From Martensiomyces pterosporus (Eukaryota; Kickxellomycota; Kickxellomycetes; Kickxellales; Kickxellaceae), in assembly GCA_025201845.1 (NCBI GenBank), contig MU603941.1, forward strand, positions 20,312 through 84,311: a stretch of 64,000 nucleotides of DNA, read 5' to 3'. How positions within the stretch are numbered: position 1 is the stretch's first letter; each line of letters starts with the position of its first letter. Shown one piece after another: positions 44,210 to 52,740 of this stretch. A program made the position numbers and the translations under genes. The notes beneath the pieces were generated by a model. That model had not been told where the DNA came from, ran no database searches, and saw nothing but the letters and a program-made list of their open reading frames with translations.

Positions 44210-45606
44210 TCACTGGCCGTGCGCCGTGTGGTGTCTCGCAGCCTCCTTCAGCTTAACCAACGTATACAGCAGCGTGTTAACCGGCGTCGGCACCCCGTGC
44301 TGCTGGCCCAGTCTAACCAAGTACCCGTTGATCCAGTCGACCTCCGTCTGCCTGCAGGCTGCAACATCCTGCAGCATTGACGACCGGTTCCTGGCCGTCA
44401 TGCTCGCAATCCTCACGACGTAGTCCTCAATGACCTGTGGTGTCAACTCGCCATGCAGATGCGGATGCGCACGGGCATATATAGCAGCAATTTCCGCACA
44501 GGCCGACGACAAGTAACTCCGCATCGCCTCGGAATAGCCAACATCCGCACACTGCGGGCTATCGGGCGGCGGCGGCGCCAAGTACCCATTGCGGCAATCG
44601 GTGAGCGCCGTGACGGGGTTGATCGTGGCGTTGGCAGCTAGCTTCAGCAGCAGCTGCAGGTGCAGCTCGGACCAGTTGACGATGCTTGCGTCCAAAGGCA
44701 AGCTACCCAAAGCAGTGAGCATATCGAGCGTGGACGTAGGCAATGGGGGCGGTGGGTTCAGAAGCGACGGGCGGACTGCAAAAGTGCATGTGCCGGCGGC
44801 AGTGTGGTGCATTGTAAACGACTCATCAGCTGTGCGCAGACACCCGTGCGAATTCGTGCCTATGACGAACGACGGTATGCTGGCCATGCTTTCCCTCCGG
44901 TGCTGCTGGGGTGACGGGTAAAACTCCCTCTGTATTGTCTCGTACACGCCCATGCCATTCTGCATCAGCACCACGGTGGACTGCGCGTCCAGTCGGTCCT
45001 TCACCGACCAGTAGGCGCCGAGGGTGTCCTGGGCCTTCGTTGCAATTATCAGTCGTCTGATCGGCTCGTTGCTGCCCAAAGGATCCGAGGGCTGTACTGC
45101 CTCGGCTTGGCATTCCTCGGTAAACCATGGTGCAATTGAGCTGCTATCGGTGGCTGATGCGCTGGCGTTGGTGCCGTAGTAGAGAAGCTTGCGCGTTGGA
45201 TGCGATCGCACCCAGTCGTTGTATATCCCGATGCGGCCGTTGCTGGTGTTGGCAAATTTGTCGACGGACTCTTGTGACCGGAGGAGCAGCGTTATCGGAT
45301 GTCCAGATTGACGCAGGTGCGCCGCGAACAGAAGCCCGACAGCGCCGGCGCCAAGGACGTGTATGCGCGCCGCGCTGTTTGCGACGCCGAGCGACATGGC
45401 GAATCCCGAGAAGAACAGGCGGCTACCAAAACAAGAGCTGGCAAGGATGCAAGTGGCTCACCGTTATATGTCAGTGCTCGTGTCTGAAGGGTGTGGATGC
45501 ACGGCGAGCAATGCATCAGCAAATTAGGGGTGGTGTGTGTGGTGGAGCCCCAAGTGCACGGCAGCACCCTGCACAGCCCATGAACGCTGTATGCTTACCT
45601 GCCCAT
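44210..45606 (-). CDS. PAN5: 2-dehydropantoate 2-reductase (ketopantoate reductase)
   Basis: The main exon (45422-44210) encodes the ApbA/PanE fold: HVLGAGAVGLLFAAHLRQ (Rossmann NADPH site), IIATKAQDTLGAY with the catalytic Lys, NGMGVYET, then the C-terminal helical domain with NATINPVTALTDCRNG and EVDWINGYLVRLG near the end. It reduces ketopantoate to pantoate for vitamin B5/CoA. The obvious ATG is at 45397 (395 residues). I propose an 8-nt upstream coding exon, 45606-45599, joined over 176 bp (GTAAGC donor, TTTTGGTAG acceptor). It reads in frame through MGSRLFFSGFA into that ATG and is the first ATG after a TATA box at 45812-45818. The 11 added residues look like part of a mitochondrial presequence. 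Without the extra exon the gene is 45397-44210. Confidence 0.85.
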
Positions 45607-46397
45607 TTGTGGTTTAGATGCAGTAGCCTGTGCAAGTATGTGTGCGACCGCTTGCCCTTGCTTAAAACTACAGTGTCACCAGCACTACACGCAGGTGGAG
45701 GAAGAGGGAGAAAGAGAAAATAAGAGCAGTACAAAGCCAAAATCAGGGAGAGAACAAGGTGGGTTGCGCGCTGCCATTCTCCTCAGACAAGCGCCCCTCC
45801 GCACCCCCTTATTTTATACCCTAGAGGGAGAACAGGAAAGGGCACATTCTGGTGCCTTGCCTCGGAGACTCGCTGGCTGCCTGCAGCGCAGGGCCGAGCA
45901 GAGAAGGCAGAAAAGGAAGCCAAATCTGCATGCAAGCACGCACGCCAGGCCGTCTCGTGGACAAGCAATCGCTGGCGGCGGCGTAATGCCAGCAAATCGC
46001 AACTCGCTCGGAGATTTATCCTCAAAATGGCTGCCTCCTTGGACACGAATTGCGCACAAGGCTCTGGGCACCAGCAATCACGCAAGACGTCACCGCCAGA
46101 TGCCAAGTAATCAGGCAGAGATCGATTAGTGCACGTGACTGGGTCAGGATCAGACAGCGCCACGTGAGGCAACTGTAGGGAGCTGATGGCTGGCCAATTG
46201 AAAAGTTTTGACTGCAGCGAGGGGGTGCTTTTGGGCGTCAATAGCCAGGACACAAAACAGCATTGCAGCCAAATGGGCACCTGGTTCCTTCTCTCTTTTT
46301 CTTTGGAATTTCAAGTACGCCATACCTTGGTCACCGCTGGGACATTTCGTTCAGCCCGTTTTCGCAGTTAAAAGAAAAGCTCTACCGTCATTTTAAA
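45607..46397. other. Divergent region between ketopantoate reductase and RPS20
   Basis: No gene. The side nearest 46397 has the CT-rich leader usual for ribosomal protein genes. Confidence 0.6.
45812..45818 (-). promoter_or_regulatory. TATA box of the ketopantoate reductase gene
   Basis: TATAAAA on the minus strand lies 206 bases upstream of the proposed first ATG at 45606, with CT-rich leader sequence between and no earlier ATG seen on that strand. Confidence 0.5.
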
Positions 46398-46760
46398 ATG
46401 TCTCAAGTCGCTAAGAAGGCCGGTTACCAGGAGCCCGTTGAGGCCCAGATCCACCGCATCCGCATCACCCTCACCTCGCGCAATGTGAAGAACCTCGAGA
46501 AGGTCTGCTCCGACCTCGTTCTCCGCGCCAAGGACAAGCAGCTCAAGGTCAAGGGCCCCGTGCGCATGCCCACCAAGCGTCTGGCGATCACCACCCGTAA
46601 GACCCCTAACGGTGAGGGTTCGAAGACCTGGGACCGCTTTGAGATGAAGATCCACAAGCGTCTCATTGACCTGGACTCGCCCTCGGAGATCGTCAAGCAG
46701 ATCACCTCCATTGCCATTGAGCCCGGAGTCGAGGTTGAGGTTACCATCGCCGACAACTAA
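46398..46760 (+). CDS. RPS20: 40S ribosomal protein S20 (uS10)
   Basis: A 120-residue intronless gene. The ATG at 46398 ([17 protein letters not shown]) is preferred over longer upstream frames because it matches the length of eukaryotic S20. The core is nearly invariant across eukaryotes: [58 protein letters not shown] and [20 protein letters not shown], ending EVTIADN. It binds 18S rRNA in the head of the small subunit. Strong C-ending codon bias fits high expression. Confidence 0.98.
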   Translation: MSQVAKKAGYQEPVEAQIHRIRITLTSRNVKNLEKVCSDLVLRAKDKQLKVKGPVRMPTKRLAITTRKTPNGEGSKTWDRFEMKIHKRLIDLDSPSEIVKQITSIAIEPGVEVEVTIADN

Positions 46761-47439
46761 GCATGTTGGTGTGGGTGGTTCTGCGAGGAGTTGCTTCTTT
46801 ACTTCTGCAGGCCTCATCGCGTAGATTCGTGGACAGCAGCTGTTCCTCTTGCCTAGCGTGTTTGCACCTGGTTTTCATACTGCATTTGCAAATACACTGT
46901 TCCACGCATCAAAAACATCTACGGAAGCACCATGTATGTCTGGCACTGGCTGGGGTCTGCGGGGCTGAGCCGTGCCTGTCGGCTTGCGGGCTCCTTTGTT
47001 CTGAGCCGCACGTGGATGGGGCGGCACTGAACTGTCCCCCTGTCACGAGCCCAAGTCCGCACTTGCATGACGCAGAATTTGCGAGACGGCGCATGAAATA
47101 GGGGTGTGATAGGGGGAGTCTGAGGAAAACGAGGTGCGCTCGCCCCCTGAAAACACGAGGATCGCACGCCCCCTGTCGCCAGATGCTGACGAAAAAGGGG
47201 GCGGGTGGCTAGGAAGGTGTGGGAACCGACTAGGGCACCCCTTTCCCCCTTGCCTGCCCTGAGCACCTCGTTCCAAACAGTACAAAAGCGGCTGGGTGAG
47301 ACGGAGCAGAGCAGCGCTACTGTCAGTTTGCCTTTTGTCTCTCCTCCTCCAAGCATCCTACCTACACTGTATTCTTTGCAAAAGCAAGCACAAGCACAAG
47401 CACACAAGCACAAGCACACAAGCACACACCCCGCCAAAG
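46761..47439. other. Spacer between RPS20 and sulfite oxidase
   Basis: No gene. The last 60 bases contain a CAAGCACA-rich simple repeat in the sulfite oxidase leader. Confidence 0.6.
47382..47429. repeat. AAGCACA-type simple repeat in the sulfite oxidase leader
   Basis: Irregular tandem AAGCA/AAGCACA units end 11 bases before the ATG at 47440. Confidence 0.8.
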
Positions 47440-48684
47440 ATGGCCTCTTCTATGCCAGCCGAAGCTGCCAGCGCTCAGAACAAGACGAGCAACGTCTACA
47501 AAGACGAGCCCTGGTCGGAGCGCACCCTCTCAAACTACATCGTGCGCGCCAAGGAGCCCTTCAACGCCGAGGCCAAGCTCGACAGGCTCGTAGAAAACTT
47601 CGTCACGCCAACCGACCGCCACTTCCGCCGCAACCACGGGGCGATTCCCAACCTCGACGGCCCGTCGTGGCAAATGAGCATAGAAATCGCATCTGCATGT
47701 CCATCTGTCAAGCAGCACAGCGTGTCGGTGGGCATCAGCGACTTGTTCAAGTTACAGCAGTTCGAGGTGGTGGCTGTTCTGGAGTGCGCTGGCAACCGAC
47801 GTGACGGCCTCAAGGCCATCAAACCCGTCAATGGCGTCATCTGGGGCCCCGGCACCGCGTCCAATGCACAGTGGGGCGGATACCGGCTGCGTGACATGCT
47901 GGTGGGCGCCGGGGTGCCTGCCAACCTGTGCGATCCCTTTTATGCGACGCCCAGACACGTCGAGTTTGCTGGGCACGGCGATGCGTCCGACGACACACAC
48001 TACGCGTCGTCCATACCGCTGGAGTGGGTCATGAACCCGCTCAACATGGTCCTGGTGGCGACGGAGATGAATGGCCAGAAGCTGACCCGCGACCACGGGT
48101 ACCCCGCCCGCATCGTGGCGCCGGGGATCATCGGCGCGCGCTGGGTCAAGTGGCTCAAGTGCATCCGAGTGCAGGACTGCGAGTCGGAGAACTTTTACCA
48201 AAAACTGGACTACAAGATCCTGCCGCCCATGGCCAACGGCGCCAACTGCCAGGAGTTCTGGCCCCTGTTCCCGGCCCTCATGGAGCTCAACATCCAGAGC
48301 GTCATCTGCCGCCCCACGCCCGACGAGTGCATCCAGACGGGCAGGCCGTACTTGGTCCAGGGATATGCGCTGTCGGGCGGCGGGCGTGCGGTTGACCGCG
48401 TCGAAGTGTCGCTGGATGGGGGCGAGACGTGGGACCTGGCCAAGGTGTTTTCGATCCACGCGAAGGACAGAAATGGCCAGCGCGAGTGGGCCGCGAAGAG
48501 CTGGGCGTGGGTCCTGTGGTCCTACCGCATCGACAGCGTGCCCCCGAGGTGCGAGATTGCGTGCAGGGCGTGGGACTCGGGGGGCAACACGCAGCCCAGC
48601 AATGCGGTGTGGAACTACAGAGGCGTGATGAACAACTCTGTATACCACGTGCAGCCGAAAACAGCGGCAGCCAGCCGCTTGTAG
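47440..48684 (+). CDS. Sulfite oxidase, molybdenum-domain only, probable PTS1
   Basis: A 414-residue intronless protein. The ATG at 47440 follows the leader repeat; longer frames are unlikely. It carries the oxidoreductase molybdopterin-binding domain (about residues 50-260): RRNHGAIPNLD, then LECAGNRRDGL with Cys116, the Mo-coordinating residue, and WGGYRLRDML. The dimerisation domain follows (about 285-405: SGGGRAVDRVEVSLDGGETW, WVLWSYRI). It oxidises sulfite to sulfate. There is no cytochrome b5 domain, as in plant sulfite oxidase, so electrons would go to oxygen or another acceptor. The last three residues are SRL, a peroxisomal PTS1 variant, also parallel to the peroxisomal plant enzyme. 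Nitrate reductase is excluded because heme and FAD domains are missing. Confidence 0.9.
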   Translation: MASSMPAEAASAQNKTSNVYKDEPWSERTLSNYIVRAKEPFNAEAKLDRLVENFVTPTDRHFRRNHGAIPNLDGPSWQMSIEIASACPSVKQHSVSVGISDLFKLQQFEVVAVLECAGNRRDGLKAIKPVNGVIWGPGTASNAQWGGYRLRDMLVGAGVPANLCDPFYATPRHVEFAGHGDASDDTHYASSIPLEWVMNPLNMVLVATEMNGQKLTRDHGYPARIVAPGIIGARWVKWLKCIRVQDCESENFYQKLDYKILPPMANGANCQEFWPLFPALMELNIQSVICRPTPDECIQTGRPYLVQGYALSGGGRAVDRVEVSLDGGETWDLAKVFSIHAKDRNGQREWAAKSWAWVLWSYRIDSVPPRCEIACRAWDSGGNTQPSNAVWNYRGVMNNSVYHVQPKTAAASRL

Positions 48685-49036
48685 GCGACCTCCCTCTATT
48701 GCTGCCTGAGCAGTCACAGCTACGTGTGTGAGTCGTGGTGGCCGCTGCTGTGAAGCGGGCGGTGCTTGAGGATATTAGGGAGATAAGCGCGTGGGGCGAT
48801 TGTTGCTGACTCATACTTGAGTCCAGTCCCATGGCTTTTGCCCCTGGCACAGCCGTTACTCAGCCCCCGCTTTGTGCCCAACAGAATCGCATAAAGCCCG
48901 GGCGCGCTGCTGCCAGACACGCCCTTCCTTTCTTTTTGCTGCAGACTTTCCAGATTTATCCACTTCATCTCCCTCTATTCTTTTGTCGCTGCCAATTCGC
49001 GCGCATTCTTCTAATTTCTCAAGCACAGCAAAGAGC
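48685..49036. other. Spacer between sulfite oxidase and ASADH
   Basis: 352 bp, no gene; CT-rich leader near 48950-49020. Confidence 0.65.
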
Positions 49037-50119
49037 ATGTCTTCTCCCGATCGCGTTCTCAACGCCGCCGTGCTCGGTGCCACCGGCACCGTCGGTCAGC
49101 GGTTCATCGTGCTCCTGTCGCAGAACCCCATGTTCCGTATCCACTCCCTTGGCGCGTCCGAGCGGTCCGCAGGCAAAACGTACAGGCAAGCGACCAAGTG
49201 GAAGATGAGCGATCTGATGCCAGAGAGTGTGAAGGACACTGTGGTGAAGCCCTGCGACCCCTCGCAGTTCTCTGGCTGCGACGTCGTCTTCTCCGGCCTC
49301 GACGCCAGCGTTGCAGGCGACATTGAGAAGGCCTTCATTGAGCACGACTTTGCGGTGTTCTCCAATTCCAAGAACTACCGCATGTTCGACGACGTGCCTC
49401 TGTGCGTGCCCGTTGTGAACACGGACCACTACGCAGTTATCGAGAGCCAGAGGCAGAAGAGGGGTCTGAAGAAGGGATTCATTGTTACAAACGCCAACTG
49501 CTCGACCACGGGGCTGGTCGTGCCGCTGAAGGCCCTGCAGGATAAGTTTGGGCCGCTGAAGCGCGCCATCGTCACTACGCTCCAGTCGGTCTCGGGTGCT
49601 GGATACCCCGGCGTTGCGTCTCTGGATATCCTCGATAACGTCGTGCCGCTGATTGGGGGCGAGGAGCCGAAGATGGAGTCGGAGGTGCTGAAGATCCTTG
49701 GCGGCCTCACCCCCGACCAGTCGGCCTGCGCACCCCTCGAGGGGCTCAAGGTCTCGGCGACCTGCAACCGCGTGGCGGTTATTGACGGCCACACCGAGTG
49801 CGTCAACCTGGAGTTTGCTGGCGCCCCGCCGTCCATTGAAGAGGTCAAGCAGTGCCTGCGCGAGTACACGTGTGAGGCGCAGCAGCTGGGGTGCTTCTCG
49901 GCGCCTGAGCAGGCCATCTATGTGGCGGAGGAGGAGGACCGCCCGCAGCCCCGGCTGGATAGGAATGCGGGCAACGGAATGTCGGTCACTGTCGGACGCA
50001 TTCGCGAGTGCCCCGTCTTCCACATCAGATTCACCCTACTCGTCCACAACACTGTGCTGGGCGCAGCGGGCTCCAGCATCCTGAATGCCGAGTACGCGGC
50101 CAAGAAGGGCTTCCTCTAA
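49037..50119 (+). CDS. HOM2: Aspartate-semialdehyde dehydrogenase
   Basis: A 360-residue intronless enzyme of the fungal/archaeal-type ASADH class (yeast Hom2 is about 365). The ATG at 49037 gives MSSPDRVLNAAVLGATGTVG with the Rossmann GATGTVG; upstream frames are leader. The active-site Cys is C155 in TNANCSTTGL. Other marks are QSVSGAGYPGVASLDILDN and CNRVAVIDGHTECVNLEF with the catalytic His. It reduces aspartyl phosphate to the semialdehyde, the branch compound for homoserine, threonine and methionine. It follows sulfite oxidase on the same strand. Confidence 0.97.
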   Translation: MSSPDRVLNAAVLGATGTVGQRFIVLLSQNPMFRIHSLGASERSAGKTYRQATKWKMSDLMPESVKDTVVKPCDPSQFSGCDVVFSGLDASVAGDIEKAFIEHDFAVFSNSKNYRMFDDVPLCVPVVNTDHYAVIESQRQKRGLKKGFIVTNANCSTTGLVVPLKALQDKFGPLKRAIVTTLQSVSGAGYPGVASLDILDNVVPLIGGEEPKMESEVLKILGGLTPDQSACAPLEGLKVSATCNRVAVIDGHTECVNLEFAGAPPSIEEVKQCLREYTCEAQQLGCFSAPEQAIYVAEEEDRPQPRLDRNAGNGMSVTVGRIRECPVFHIRFTLLVHNTVLGAAGSSILNAEYAAKKGFL

Positions 50120-50696
50120 TTCGTGCTGGCTTTCTTTTGGGCAGGCGATCTGCGTGTGTTGGCAAAGTCAATAAAGCGTCGCACCCCAGCGGCTTGTGCT
50201 ACTAATATGCAGATTGACCAGATATTATCATAATGATAAGTCATGCTGCTTTGTTGTCATCACATTGTGTACAGCCTTGCAAGCAGGAGCAGCGCCTGGG
50301 CACCTGACACCGCCAGCGCTTTCTGCCACAGTGACAAGGAAAGAGTACATACCCGGTGAGTTTCTCCAGAGAACATTCCATGCTTTCCTGCCATAGAGCG
50401 GAAGGCAATAAATGGCCATCCTCGCGCCTCCCAGTGCCCCGCAGGGTATGCTGGCCTAGCCTTCTCTCTTCCTCCTCCTCTGCGAGTCAGCTCTTTCTTG
50501 CTTCCTTCTGGAACAACTCTCAGCCAGCACACCCTACCTTGCGCGCAACACCGCCATCCATGGCCCTGGATATCAGAGCCCCCCTCAGCACCTAGCACAC
50601 ATATCACCGCTCCACGCTATACTGCTCCCTGCTCCCTGCTCACTACCAAAAAACAACACTGTATTATTTGTACGCACCACCCGAACAAGAAATACG
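50120..50696. other. Spacer between HOM2 and the small zinc-finger gene
   Basis: No gene. It contains the HOM2 polyadenylation signal and the leader of the small gene at 50697. Confidence 0.6.
50170..50175 (+). terminator. Polyadenylation signal of HOM2
   Basis: AATAAA 50 bases after the stop codon. Confidence 0.5.
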
Positions 50697-50921
50697 ATGG
50701 CGCTGCTCGCTCGGAAGCCCCACTCCATCCACCAAGCCAGCGGAGTTAATTCAAACCCCGACACAAAGGCCGACAAGCAGTGCAACTTGAGTGCTGCCAG
50801 ACAGCCGCCCAAGGAGCGGCGGCCCAAGAAGCTTCGGTGCATGTTCTGCGACTACTGGACCCTAGACGACAAGAGAGACGCCATGGTCAAGCACACAAAC
50901 TTCTACCACGGGTGGAAGTAG
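50697..50921 (+). CDS. Small zinc-finger protein, 74 residues, unknown function
   Basis: A short protein with one putative zinc site at its C-terminus: C-x2-C-x14-H-x4-H, seen as RCMFCDYW followed later by KHTNFYHGWK. The preceding part is basic (RQPPKERRPKKLR), suited to nucleic-acid binding. It ends four residues after the last His. The spacing is longer than a classical C2H2 finger. An ATG with a purine at -3 and a polyadenylation signal (AATAAA, 50992-50997) bracket the frame, which supports a real gene. It could be a transcription-related microprotein or a lineage-specific finger; it could also be one exon of a longer gene, though no splice partner was found. Confidence 0.55.
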   Translation: MALLARKPHSIHQASGVNSNPDTKADKQCNLSAARQPPKERRPKKLRCMFCDYWTLDDKRDAMVKHTNFYHGWK

Positions 50922-50991
50922 CCACCCCGCACAAGTAAATACTGTTTATAGCCACACACCAAGCCCACGCATTCTGTCTATTAACTGAGGC

Positions 50992-50997
50992 AATAAA
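50992..50997 (+). terminator. Polyadenylation signal downstream of the small zinc-finger gene
   Basis: AATAAA 71 bases after the stop at 50921. Confidence 0.45.
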
Positions 50998-51083
50998 GCC
51001 CATTTAAATAGCCTACTGAAAAGCAGCGCTCCCAGCGCTATGGCCACAGGTCTCCGCCCGTTCCATTTGCCTTTGCGCTGCTT

Positions 51084-52421
51084 TCAGTAGGCGGGGAAGT
51101 TGTGGTCCACGTCCTTCTGCCAGCCAACCAGTCCGCGCTCAATGTCAAAGCACTCGCTGTAGCCCAGTTTCTCGCGGATAAACTGCACGGCCAGCTGCGA
51201 GAGGTTCCCGCGCCTACATACAGCATACACAGGCGCGCCCTCTAATTTCCTGATTGTTTCCTGCAGCTCCTCTTGGCGCTTCTCAAACTCCTCCAGCGGG
51301 ATGTTCACAGAATTGGGCAGCCTGCAAATGTCAAACTGCACTCTATCGCGGACATCCAGCAGCAAATGCCGCCTCCCCTCGCTCCCCTCGCTCGTCAAAA
51401 TGCCTTCGTACTCCTTGCACGAGATGCGCTGGCTCGGGTCATCTAGGATATGCCAGTCAGGTGTGCTGTCGTTGGGTCCCGATCCGCAGAACGCCACGTA
51501 GTCTTCGAGCTGTGTGACTGTCGGCGAATCGCCACACACTGCGCAGCTGCTCTTACGCGAGCGCAGCTTGATCGAGCGGAAGTGTGGCTGCGACGTGTAG
51601 GAGTAGAGCAGCATGCTGGGCTTCTCCTCCTGCTTCCTGCCCGTAAGCACCTTGACAACCTCCATGGCCTGCAGGCACCCGATGATGCCGGGAACGACGC
51701 CGAGCACACCCGTCTCGGAGCAGTTGGCCATAGTGTCGACAGGCGGGGGCGTGGGGAACAGGCAGCGGTAGCATGGCCCGCCATTGTAGTTGTACACAGT
51801 CAGCTGCCCGTCCAATCTTACGGCGCTGCCCGAAACCAGCGGCTTGCCGAGCATCACGCAGGCGTCGTTAACCAGGTACCTGGTTGCTGCGTTATCCGTG
51901 GCGTCGACCACAACGTCGTACTGCCGCATGATCTCCAGTGCGTTGGAGCTGTCCAGCAGTACCTCGTGGATTTTTACATTGCACCCGGAGTTGAGTCGCG
52001 AAAGACCCGTGTACGCCGAAACCACCTTTGGCGCGTCGCACGCAGCTTCGGTATGGATGACCTGTCTGTGCAGGTTGCTGTAGTCCACGGTGTCGTGGTC
52101 CACAAGACCCAGGGTGCCGATGCCCATGGCGGCCAGGTACAGGGAGCATGGCGAGCCCAGGCCGCCGGTACCGACAACGAGGACTTTGCTGTTGCGCAGC
52201 AGCAGCTGGCCCTTGACCCCAATCTCGGGAATCAGAAGTTGGCGGCTGTAGCGCCGGATCTCGTCGTTTGTGAGCCTGGCACTTGGCAGAGACGGGGCAC
52301 TGTCTGTCTCCTTCTCCCTCTCCTTCTCCAGCCGGAGCAGCTCTGCCTCGATCTGTAGCTCCTCGGCCCTCAGCGCGCCCAGCCTGGACTTTAGCACTGC
52401 TATCCTCTCGTTACGGTCCAT
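51084..52421 (-). CDS. UBA4: UBA4/MOCS3: E1-like adenylyltransferase and sulfurtransferase
   Basis: A 445-residue intronless protein. The ATG at 52421 is chosen; the slightly longer frame starts at a TTG. The N-terminus is a short coiled coil (ALRAEELQIEAELLRLEKER). The E1-like domain (about 50-285) has VLVVGTGGLGSP (ATP site), the zinc-binding CxxC pairs CYRC (217/220) and CAVC (293/296), and the E1 Cys C234 in ANCSETGVLG. The rhodanese domain (about 335-445) has its catalytic Cys C402 in CRRGN. Uba4/MOCS3 adenylates and sulfurylates Urm1 for tRNA thiolation and, in organisms with molybdenum cofactor, MOCS2A. A Moco enzyme, sulfite oxidase, is encoded 2.4 kb away, so the second role is likely used here. 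Confidence 0.96.
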   Translation of the reverse strand: MDRNERIAVLKSRLGALRAEELQIEAELLRLEKEREKETDSAPSLPSARLTNDEIRRYSRQLLIPEIGVKGQLLLRNSKVLVVGTGGLGSPCSLYLAAMGIGTLGLVDHDTVDYSNLHRQVIHTEAACDAPKVVSAYTGLSRLNSGCNVKIHEVLLDSSNALEIMRQYDVVVDATDNAATRYLVNDACVMLGKPLVSGSAVRLDGQLTVYNYNGGPCYRCLFPTPPPVDTMANCSETGVLGVVPGIIGCLQAMEVVKVLTGRKQEEKPSMLLYSYTSQPHFRSIKLRSRKSSCAVCGDSPTVTQLEDYVAFCGSGPNDSTPDWHILDDPSQRISCKEYEGILTSEGSEGRRHLLLDVRDRVQFDICRLPNSVNIPLEEFEKRQEELQETIRKLEGAPVYAVCRRGNLSQLAVQFIREKLGYSECFDIERGLVGWQKDVDHNFPAY

Positions 52422-52740
52422 CTTGAATTTGCGTGCCAATGAGAATGAAAGAGGCGTATAAAGCGCAGCAAGCTCTGATCCTGGGTTCGGTTTTGATGCG
52501 TGTATTGCAATTTCACAAAAAGAAGAAAATTTAGCACAGACCTATATTTGATCGCACAAGTGCCGGTTGGGTATGGCAGCATGCTTCCAATCAAGACCTC
52601 GCAGAAAACGAGGCCTCCCGTGACCAACAGACCGACCAGCTTTGCTTTATTTGGAATATGGACAAACACAAAGAACTGCTGTGTGAAAAAGGCAACTTTT
52701 GCGTGCTGTGCACGAGGCAGGGATGGTGCGAGAAAGCGGC
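52422..52740. other. Spacer between UBA4 and arrestin-like gene 4
   Basis: 319 bp on the promoter side of UBA4 and the 3' side of the arrestin-like gene. No gene. Confidence 0.65.
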
